12,410 nucleotides of DNA from Clostridia bacterium. Its GTDB lineage: Bacteria; Bacillota_A; Clostridia; Oscillospirales; CAG-272. Positions within the stretch are counted from its first letter, which is position 1, and the number at the start of each line of letters is the position of its first letter. Shown here in pieces: positions 6,484 through 12,410 of this stretch. The DNA lies in NCBI GenBank assembly GCA_017630995.1, contig JAGBUD010000068.1:1-12410 (forward strand), given 5' to 3'. The translations under genes and the position numbers were made by a program. The notes under the pieces were generated by a model. That model worked only from the letters and a program-made list of their open reading frames with translations, did not search any database and was not told the origin of the DNA.

Positions 6484-8853
6484 TTATACCTTGAACTGCA
6501 TATCAAGCTGCGCGAGGGCGGCAATGATTGCGTCTACTGCGGGGGTAAGCTCCTGCTTTGAGAGAGTTTTCTCGTTTGAGATAAACGTGAATCTCAAGGT
6601 GAGGGCGCTAACTCCGTCTGCCGTGTAGATATCCTTTGCCATAACGTTTGCAAGGGATACGCCTGCGGCTGCCTTTGCGGCTTTAACGACGTCCTCAAAT
6701 ACTACCTCGGAAACGTTTGCGTTAAAGGTGAGGTCGATATCTATTGCGGGGAACTTTGAGGGCTCGACATAGCTATTTTTGCCTGCGGGAACCTTGGCGA
6801 ATTTCTCGGTTTCGATTTCAAGGAATGCAACTGCGCATTTCTTGTCTATATTTGAGAGCACGGTGGGGTGAGGAACGGAGAGCATACCTATCTTTTCGCC
6901 CTCAACGAGAACGGCGAACGTGTTTACGGGGTGCTCAAAATCAAACTCCGCATCGCAGGGCTTGAACTCGGCTTTCTTATGCAAGATATCCGAGGTGAGC
7001 TCGCGCGCAACGTCTGCAAGAGTTGCGAACACGGATTCCTCGTCGCGCACCTTGGAATATACGGCAACGCCGAGGCGATTCTGCTCGTTGCAGGTTCCGT
7101 CTGCGCGGAGTCCCGCTACGGTGTGGCCTATTTCAAAGATTCCGAACTCGTCCTTGTAGCCGCGGTTTTCGCGAACGAACGAGAGGAGCGTGGGAATCAT
7201 AGAGATACGAAGACTCTGGTGGTCGGGAGTTTGGGCGTTGAGAATCTTTACGTTTGCGGGAGTTTCGATTCCGAGCTCCTTATCCTTTGCGCTATCCGAC
7301 CAGATGTAAGAATGAACCTCGTGCATACGGTAGCTCTTTACGAGGATATCCTTCATTCTGTCCTCATCGGACTTGAGCGTTTCACATCTTACGGGGAGAA
7401 GCGCGCTTTCCGACGTGCAGATATCGAAGTTATCATATCCGTAAATTCTGGTGATTTCCTCGATGATATCCGCCTTTATCGTTACGTCCTTGGTTGCACG
7501 CCAAGAGGGCACGGTTACGGTGAAGTTATCTCCCGAAAGCTCAACGCCAAAGCCGAGCGAGGTGAGGGTGGTTACTATGGTTTCGTTTGAAATCTCGATA
7601 CCCGTGTATCTATCCACGTACTTTTTATCGAAATTCAAGGTTATGGTTTCGTACTTATTTACGTAGTCGTCGGTGAATGCGGAGATAACCTTTGCCGCGG
7701 GGTCACACTCAAAGAGGTGATGAAGCAATCTTTCGGTTGCAAGGCGGCAAAGCTCGGGGTCGAGCATTTTTTCGTATCTCATCGAAGCGTCGGTACGAAG
7801 ACCGAGGCGGGTTGTGGTTTTTCTTACGCTGATACCGTCAAAGGTTGCGGATTCGAGAAGAAGCGAGGTTGTGCTATCCTCTATCTTCGAAGCGTCACCG
7901 CCCATAACGCCCGCGATGGCAACGGGGGTATTACCCGACGTTATCATAAGCATTTTATCGTCGATGGTGCGGTCAATGCCGTCAAGCGTTTTAAAGGTGA
8001 AACTTTCGGGGAAGGTTTGAACCTCTATCTTATCAACCTTTGCATTATCGAATGCGTGCATAGGCTGACCAATTTCCATCATAACGTAGTTTGTGAGGTC
8101 GGCAAGGAAATTGATTGCGCGGGAGCCGCAGTAGTAGAGCCTTATTTTCATATTCATAGGGCTGACCTTGCGGGTTACGTTTTCAACCTTTATTGCACTG
8201 TAGCGGTAGATAAGATCTCTTGCACGCACGTCAAGCTCAACTGCGGGAAGATTCTTATAAGCCTCAACCGAGTGTACTGCGGGAGCCTTGAGGGGACGGC
8301 GGGTTATCGTTGCAAACTCTCTTGCCATACCGTAATGGCTCCAAAGGTCAGGGCGGTTGGTGAGGGATTTATTATCTACCTCGAAGATTATATCGTCGAT
8401 GTCGTATACCGTTTTAATATCGGTTCCGAGAGGAATATCGTCAACGATTTCGAGAATGCCCGAATTATCGTCGCTTATTCCAAGCTCTGCCTCGGAGCAG
8501 CACATACCGTAGGAGGTAAAGCCCGCAACGGTTGCGGGAGAAATCTTATGGCCGCAAACGGCACCGCCGTCCGTTGCAAGAGCGACCTTCATTCCCTCTC
8601 TTACGTTGGGAGCGCCGCAAACGATATCGAGAACGGCTGCACCCGTGTCAACTTTCAAGAGGTGGAGCTTCTTTGAGGTGGGGTGATTTTCCACACTCAA
8701 AATCTTTGCAACAACGATACCGTAGGTATCCTCACCCTTGATTATGATGTCCTCAACCTCTGCGGTGGAGAGGGTGAAATTCTTTATAAGAGCGACCTTA
8801 TCAAGACCCGAGAGGTCAACGAAGTCGCCAATCCAATTCATTGATAAAAACAT
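6484..8853 (-). CDS. pheT: Phenylalanine--tRNA ligase beta subunit
   Basis: Beta chain of the alpha2-beta2 synthetase that charges tRNA-Phe; this chain binds and positions the tRNA and edits mischarged Tyr-tRNA. The product is 789 residues, close to the usual ~800. An EMAP-II-like tRNA-binding domain is at about 40-150 (KLHLLKVDTG, CGAPNVREG, SYGMCCSEAELG). NRPDLWSHYGMAREFA starts at 166. The B3/4 editing domain is about 205-380 (AINFLADLTNYVMMEIGQPM, AGVMGG), followed by B5. The C-terminal FDX-ACB domain is about 697-789, starting at SKFPAIDIDLTF. The ATG at 8853 is chosen because AGAAGGAGA lies eight bases upstream and leaves a 22-nt gap after pheS. An in-frame ATG at 8928 would overlap pheS by 53 bases and adds residues not seen in the family. 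Cotranscribed with pheS. Confidence 0.97.
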   Translation of the reverse strand: MFLSMNWIGDFVDLSGLDKVALIKNFTLSTAEVEDIIIKGEDTYGIVVAKILSVENHPTSKKLHLLKVDTGAAVLDIVCGAPNVREGMKVALATDGGAVCGHKISPATVAGFTSYGMCCSEAELGISDDNSGILEIVDDIPLGTDIKTVYDIDDIIFEVDNKSLTNRPDLWSHYGMAREFATITRRPLKAPAVHSVEAYKNLPAVELDVRARDLIYRYSAIKVENVTRKVSPMNMKIRLYYCGSRAINFLADLTNYVMMEIGQPMHAFDNAKVDKIEVQTFPESFTFKTLDGIDRTIDDKMLMITSGNTPVAIAGVMGGDASKIEDSTTSLLLESATFDGISVRKTTTRLGLRTDASMRYEKMLDPELCRLATERLLHHLFECDPAAKVISAFTDDYVNKYETITLNFDKKYVDRYTGIEISNETIVTTLTSLGFGVELSGDNFTVTVPSWRATKDVTIKADIIEEITRIYGYDNFDICTSESALLPVRCETLKSDEDRMKDILVKSYRMHEVHSYIWSDSAKDKELGIETPANVKILNAQTPDHQSLRISMIPTLLSFVRENRGYKDEFGIFEIGHTVAGLRADGTCNEQNRLGVAVYSKVRDEESVFATLADVARELTSDILHKKAEFKPCDAEFDFEHPVNTFAVLVEGEKIGMLSVPHPTVLSNIDKKCAVAFLEIETEKFAKVPAGKNSYVEPSKFPAIDIDLTFNANVSEVVFEDVVKAAKAAAGVSLANVMAKDIYTADGVSALTLRFTFISNEKTLSKQELTPAVDAIIAALAQLDMQFKV

Positions 8854-8875
8854 TATTTCTTCTCCTTCTAAAGTC

Positions 8876-9898
8876 TTAAAGCGACTTAAACTGCGAGAGA
8901 ACCTTGAGGTCGCCGCTATTGAAATCACGGATATCCTTTACTCCGTATTTCATCATCGCAAGTCGAGTTAAGCCAAGGCCGAATGCAAAGCCCGTGTATT
9001 TTTCCGTGTCTATTCCGCCCTCGGAAAGCACGTTGGGGTGAATCATTCCGCAGGGGCAAAGCTCAAGCCAACCCGAGTTCTTACATGAGGGGCAGCCCTC
9101 GCCGCCGCAAATTGCGCAGTTTATATCAAGCTCAAATCCGGGCTCGACAAAGGGGAAAAATCCGGGACGAAGTCTTACCTTAACGTCGCGGCGGAATACC
9201 TCGGAGAGCATTGTTTTCATAAAGTAGATAAGGTTTGAGATAGAGATATTCTCGTCTATCATCATACCCTCCATCTGAAAGAACGTGTTTTCGTGGCACG
9301 CGTCAGTCGATTCGTTTCTGAAGCATCTTCCGGGGAAGATTGCGCGCAAGGGTGCGCCGTACTTTTTCATAATTGCGTTCTGCGCCGCGGAGGTATGGGT
9401 TTTGAGGAGCTGACCGTTTTCGATGTAATAGGTGTCCTGCATATCGCGCGCGGGGTGGTGCTTGGGGATATTGAGAGCCTCAAAGCAATGATAATCGTCT
9501 ACTATCTCGTCGTAATTCTCGATAGTAAAGCCCATACTGATAAATATTTCCTCAACCTCGCGAGTTGCAAGAGTTATGGGGTGATAGGAGCCAAGCTCGC
9601 GCTCGAATGCAAGAGAGGGGTTAAACTTCTTTGCATTTCTGATTTTCGCGCGGAGTTCCTGCTCGCGAAGCTTTGCTTCCGCTGCTGCAATCTCGCCCTC
9701 AACCTCGCTCTTAAAGCTATTGATGAGCTGTCCTGCCGCCTTTTTGTCCTCAACGTCACGCAGTCCCTTCATAAGCTCGGCAACGTGTCCCTTTTTGCCA
9801 AGGAAGTTAACGCGCAAGCCTTCAAGGTCGGAAAGAGTTGCCGCTGATGCGATTTCACTGCTGAATTGCGATTTCAGCTGTTCGATTTTTTCCTTCAT
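8876..9898 (-). CDS. pheS: Phenylalanine--tRNA ligase alpha subunit
   Basis: Catalytic chain of phenylalanyl-tRNA synthetase: activates Phe with ATP and transfers it to tRNA-Phe. The product is 340 residues, normal for the family. Residues 1-85 form the N-terminal coiled-coil arm that contacts tRNA. Class II motif 2 is at about 190-210 (GRCFRNESTDACHENTFFQMEG region) and motif 3 at about 303-322 (GFAFGLGLTRLAMMKYG). Between them lies a Cys-rich insertion with C261, C264, C269, C272, C281 and C283, the first four spaced CxxCx4CxxC as in a zinc-binding knuckle known from many bacterial PheS. The LELCPCGMIHP variant adds two cysteines where many relatives have LEILGAGMVHP. An AAGGAA-type RBS precedes the ATG. 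First gene of the pheST operon. Confidence 0.97.
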   Translation of the reverse strand: MKEKIEQLKSQFSSEIASAATLSDLEGLRVNFLGKKGHVAELMKGLRDVEDKKAAGQLINSFKSEVEGEIAAAEAKLREQELRAKIRNAKKFNPSLAFERELGSYHPITLATREVEEIFISMGFTIENYDEIVDDYHCFEALNIPKHHPARDMQDTYYIENGQLLKTHTSAAQNAIMKKYGAPLRAIFPGRCFRNESTDACHENTFFQMEGMMIDENISISNLIYFMKTMLSEVFRRDVKVRLRPGFFPFVEPGFELDINCAICGGEGCPSCKNSGWLELCPCGMIHPNVLSEGGIDTEKYTGFAFGLGLTRLAMMKYGVKDIRDFNSGDLKVLSQFKSL

Positions 9899-9937
9899 TA
9901 TATTTTTCCTTTCGGTCTTTTATCATTCTAAATTAAT

Positions 9938-9966
9938 ATTATAAAACATATTAAAATATTTGTCAA
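9938..9966 (-). promoter_or_regulatory. Consensus sigma-A promoter of pheST
   Basis: Minus-strand TTGACA (9961-9966), exactly 17 bp, TATAAT (9938-9943): a perfect match to the consensus. The start is expected near 9931, so the leader is only about 32 nt and has no room for a T-box or attenuator. Confidence 0.85.
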
Positions 9967-9973
9967 TCTTTAG

Positions 9974-9999
9974 GAGAGAATTAATCGAATTTTTCTCTC
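9974..9999. other. Inverted repeat upstream of the pheST promoter
   Basis: GAGAGAA (9974-9980) and TTCTCTC (9993-9999) are perfect 7-bp arms around a 12-nt AT-rich loop. It lies between the coaD stop and the pheST -35 box. It is followed by no U-run in the coaD direction, so it is a poor terminator; a binding site for a regulator of pheST is possible but unsupported. Confidence 0.3.
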
Positions 10000-10019
10000 A
10001 TTTCTTGCCGATTTTTCGC

Positions 10020-10487
10020 CTATTTTCTTTCCTCTAGGTAGTTTATTATCGACCGGGGCAGAATTTTATCAAGATTTTTGCCCTCCGCGATACCTTGGCG
10101 CGCAAGAGTTGAGCTGATAGACTCAAGGCTACTCTCACATTTTATAAGCTCGGTTTCGTAACCTCCGTTTTTGAGGTTATACTCCGCTTGTGCCCTTTCG
10201 TATTCAAGGTCGCGCTCGTTGCGATAGCCCTTGACTATGAGGGATATTTCTTTCTCGCGCATATAATCGACAACTCTGCCGAGCGAGAAATCCACCCTTA
10301 CGTTTTTTAGGTGGCTCACGGCAAGCCTTATCATTTCCACTCTCTCTGCCATCGGAAAGGCGTACTTTTTATCCGGATTTACAAAGGCAACCACGAAAAC
10401 CTCGCTATACTTTTCTGCCGCCGCCTCGATTATGGCGAGGTGACCGAGCGTTATCGGGTCGTAGCTGCCGGGGAGAATAACTCTCAT
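10020..10487 (-). CDS. coaD: Phosphopantetheine adenylyltransferase
   Basis: Transfers AMP from ATP to 4'-phosphopantetheine to make dephospho-CoA, the penultimate step of coenzyme A synthesis, in the cytoplasm. The product is 155 residues, slightly shorter than the usual ~160. The nucleotidyltransferase motif GSYDPITLGH is at residues 7-16, with H16 of the TxGH motif. KGYRNERDLEYE (86-97) matches the substrate-binding loop, and ISSTLAR (124-130) is a version of the ISSTxVR motif that contacts ATP phosphates. The ATG at 10487 is chosen because family homology begins exactly there; a longer in-frame extension to 10694 would run through rsmD. The rsmD stop is one base upstream, with AGGTGTGAT as a modest RBS, so translation is probably coupled. 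The stop is TAG. Confidence 0.95.
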   Translation of the reverse strand: MRVILPGSYDPITLGHLAIIEAAAEKYSEVFVVAFVNPDKKYAFPMAERVEMIRLAVSHLKNVRVDFSLGRVVDYMREKEISLIVKGYRNERDLEYERAQAEYNLKNGGYETELIKCESSLESISSTLARQGIAEGKNLDKILPRSIINYLEERK

Positions 10488-10488
10488 A

Positions 10489-11061
10489 TCACACCTCGCT
10501 TGACGACGGGTTATAGAGGAGAATTGTGACGGCGGTTTTCTTTCCGTAGGCGGTGGATTTGACGACCGTGAAATCGGAAAGCCCGTCCGCGCTGACGCTT
10601 TCCTCACCGACCTCCAAAACCACGAGCGCACCGAGGGCGAGCATACCCGCCGCGGCGAGCCTTTTTGCCGCCTCCTCCGCACAAGCCATAGCATACGGGG
10701 GGTCGATAAAGACGAGGTCGAATCTATCCCTTGACGCTGCCTTTCTTATATAGTTTCTGTAGTCGCTGACGAGGAATTTCGAGCGGTCAAAGAATCCGCA
10801 CGCACGCGCGTTTTCCTTGACTATATCCATAGCCTCGCGCTCACTGTCGATAAACGTGCAGCTGACCGCGCCGCGCGAGATTGCTTCAAGTCCCATTTGA
10901 CCGCAGCCCGCAAACAAATCGAGCACGCGTCTTCCCTCAACGTCGAATTGCAACGACGAAAATATCGCCTCCTTGATTCTTTCCGAGGTGGGCCGAGTTG
11001 CCACGCCCTCAAGGGTTTTGAGCTTTTTTCCTTTTGCCGTTCCTGTGATAATTCTTAACAC
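10489..11061 (-). CDS. rsmD: 16S rRNA (guanine(966)-N(2))-methyltransferase
   Basis: Methylates N2 of G966 in 16S rRNA during 30S assembly, using S-adenosylmethionine. The product is 190 residues, the normal length. RPTSERIKEAIF at 23-34 is the family N-terminal signature. LDLFAGCGQMGLEA at 47-60 is the SAM-binding loop (usually FAGSGALG; here CGQM). DPPY at 120-123 is the catalytic N-methyltransferase motif, preceded by FDLVFI. The start is a GTG at 11061 with GGAGG nine bases upstream; no in-frame ATG fits. The uvrC stop codon overlaps the first bases of this Shine-Dalgarno (TAAGGAGG), leaving a 14-nt gap, which favours coupling within a uvrC-rsmD-coaD operon. Confidence 0.96.
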   Translation of the reverse strand: MLRIITGTAKGKKLKTLEGVATRPTSERIKEAIFSSLQFDVEGRRVLDLFAGCGQMGLEAISRGAVSCTFIDSEREAMDIVKENARACGFFDRSKFLVSDYRNYIRKAASRDRFDLVFIDPPYAMACAEEAAKRLAAAGMLALGALVVLEVGEESVSADGLSDFTVVKSTAYGKKTAVTILLYNPSSSEV

Positions 11062-11075
11062 GGGTATGGGCCTCC

Positions 11076-12410
11076 TTATTTTTTGTGGTAGTAATCGTAT
11101 ATTCTTTGCGCGTCTTTTTCGCTTATTCCCGAAATGGCTGAAAGCTCTGCGACCTCGCTCGTTCTAATCTTGCCGAGGGGCATTTTTGAGAGCAGGAGCT
11201 TTGCCTTTTTCGGTCCTATGCCGGAAATCTTTTCAAGCGATGAGTGAGTCATCGTTTTTATCTTTCTTGCCGAGGAAGCCTTGACGGCAAAGCGGTGCGC
11301 TTCCTCTTGGATACTGTATATAAATCCGTACACGCCCATCTCGTGAGCAATCGAAATTTCCGATACCTCGTCCGTGAGGGCGCGGGTTTTATGAAAATCG
11401 TCCTTAACCATTCCGAAAAGGGCAGCTTCAATTTCAAATTCCCGAAGAATCGGGCGCACAGCGCCCACGTGGGTGGCTCCTCCGTCAAGCAAAATGAGGT
11501 CGGGAACCTCACCGAGCGAGGCACTTCCGTCACCTATATGGGAAAGGCGGCGCCGAATGACCTCACGCATTGCGGCGTAGTCGTCAGCTCCCTTTTCATT
11601 CTTTATATTAAAGGTGCGGTAATCGCTCTTTTTGAGCTTACCTCCCTCGTAGACGACCATTGAGGCGGTGATGCTTTCGTTTCCGATATTCGAGATATCG
11701 TATGCCTCTATTCTTCTTGCGGGCTCGGGGAGTCCCAGAAGCTCGCAAAGCGCGCGTAAATTCTTGTCCTCCCTCTCGCCCTCGAGCCTATGCTGCTTTG
11801 CCGATTCCCTTGCGTTTGCAAGAGCCATATCGCAGAGCGCGCGTCCGTCGCCGCGCTCGGGAATTTTGACTTGAACCTTATATTTTGTGTTCAGAGAGAG
11901 ATACTCTGCGAGAAGCTCCGCGTCCTCGGCGGATATAGGAAAATCGAGCATTACCTCACGCGGAACACTGCCACCCGTGTCGTAATAATCGACGATAAGC
12001 GAGATTGCGTCCTCGGGGTCTGTGAGGTCGGCGAGGGAGAGTATGAACTCGTTTTTATTGACGAGCGCGCCCCCTCGTATAGAGAGCATAGCAAGCACGC
12101 CCTCGGTTTCGGAGGTATAGAGCGCAAAGACGTCGCGGTTCACTTTTTCGTCTGCCACGACCTTTTGCTTTTCGGCAAGGCGCTCGATTGCGATAATCGA
12201 ATCGCGCAGAGAAGCCGCGCGCTCAAACTCCATATTTTCCGCCGCCTCCTCCATTTCGGAGCGGAGCATATCGCGGGTGGATTTGACGTTTCCGTCAAGT
12301 ATCGTTTCTGCAAGGCGGACATATCCGCGGTATTCCTCTCCCGATATATTGCCCGTGCAAGGGGCAAGGCATCTTCCCATATCCTTATAAATGCAGGGGC
12401 GCTCCTTGCC
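11076..12410 (-). CDS. uvrC: Excinuclease ABC subunit C (5' part outside window)
   Basis: Nuclease of UvrABC nucleotide excision repair that cuts on both sides of a DNA lesion after UvrB loading. The visible part is 444 codons; the frame is open to the edge. The first residues, RPCIYKDMGRCLAPC, are the conserved segment after the N-terminal GIY-YIG domain, so about 150-180 residues are missing. Numbering from the edge: a UVR motif that pairs with UvrB is at about 46-81; the RNase H-like nuclease domain that makes the 5' cut is about 230-378, with DISN (D238), LILLDGG (D309) and EEAHRFA (H372) as the DDH set; a tandem helix-hairpin-helix region (ISGIGPKKAKLLL, AISGISEKDAQRIY) closes the protein. 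After DGG the sequence is ATHVGAV rather than the common KGQ/RGQ-type run, a modest variation. The ATG at 12380 is internal to the family sequence and is not the start. Confidence 0.97.
   Translation of the reverse strand, partial: GKERPCIYKDMGRCLAPCTGNISGEEYRGYVRLAETILDGNVKSTRDMLRSEMEEAAENMEFERAASLRDSIIAIERLAEKQKVVADEKVNRDVFALYTSETEGVLAMLSIRGGALVNKNEFILSLADLTDPEDAISLIVDYYDTGGSVPREVMLDFPISAEDAELLAEYLSLNTKYKVQVKIPERGDGRALCDMALANARESAKQHRLEGEREDKNLRALCELLGLPEPARRIEAYDISNIGNESITASMVVYEGGKLKKSDYRTFNIKNEKGADDYAAMREVIRRRLSHIGDGSASLGEVPDLILLDGGATHVGAVRPILREFEIEAALFGMVKDDFHKTRALTDEVSEISIAHEMGVYGFIYSIQEEAHRFAVKASSARKIKTMTHSSLEKISGIGPKKAKLLLSKMPLGKIRTSEVAELSAISGISEKDAQRIYDYYHKK

Noticed and set aside
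6868..8676. Long open frames of 240 and 319 codons on the plus strand inside pheT
   Set aside because: They are antisense to a fully convincing pheT, have no RBS or recognisable domain, and reflect the codon bias of the real gene.
8854..8928. Upstream start for pheT at 8928
   Set aside because: It would overlap pheS by 53 bp and adds 25 residues unlike the family; the ATG at 8853 has a good RBS and matches the usual N-terminus.
9974..9999. Terminator for coaD
   Set aside because: The stem is only 7 bp with an AT-rich 12-nt loop and no U-run follows on the minus strand, so it is listed only as an inverted repeat.
10488..10694. Upstream start for coaD at 10694
   Set aside because: The extension runs through rsmD coding sequence in another frame, and CoaD homology starts exactly at the ATG at 10487.

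Overview
The window looks like a chromosomal segment from a member of the Clostridia (Bacillota), probably an uncultured gut lineage. This rests on the style of the proteins, strong AGGAGG-type ribosome binding sites, near-consensus sigma-A promoters in AT-rich gaps, and housekeeping genes of bacterial type. No rRNA, tRNA, CRISPR array, transposase or integrase was found. Genus cannot be assigned from the sequence alone.

Layout from left to right. (1) 1-1483, minus strand: a FAD/NAD(P)-binding oxidoreductase related to protoporphyrinogen oxidase and UDP-galactopyranose mutase-like enzymes, cut at its C-terminus by the window edge, with a near-consensus promoter and a palindrome between promoter and Shine-Dalgarno. 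(2) 1671-2753, minus: a ribonuclease III that is long (360 residues) because it carries two double-stranded-RNA-binding domains in tandem; its stop codon lies inside its own terminator hairpin. (3) 3004-4734, plus: a membrane protein whose first ~180 residues resemble CvpA, followed by a ~390-residue probably extracytoplasmic part that ends in a Pro/Glu-rich repeat tail. Genes 2 and 3 are divergent and share an AT-rich promoter region.

(4) 4754-6433: an AT-rich accessory stretch bounded on both sides by hairpins with identical 12-bp arms. It holds a small membrane-anchored protein of unknown function (4970-5488), a start-less coding remnant (5495-5599), and a signal-peptide/membrane protein gene whose frame is interrupted by a single TAG (5654-6397). 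This is the least ordinary part of the window.

(5) 6484-9898, minus: pheST, encoding the two subunits of phenylalanyl-tRNA synthetase, with a consensus promoter and a leader of only about 30 nt, too short for a T-box. (6) 10020-12410, minus: uvrC (5' part outside the window), rsmD and coaD, packed with gaps of 14 and 1 nt, an apparent operon for nucleotide excision repair, 16S rRNA methylation and coenzyme A synthesis. The last two are neighbours in many bacteria.

No complete novel defence or metabolic system is visible. The best leads are the tandem-dsRBD RNase III, the CvpA-like protein with a large outer domain, and the hairpin-bounded accessory cassette with its interrupted gene.
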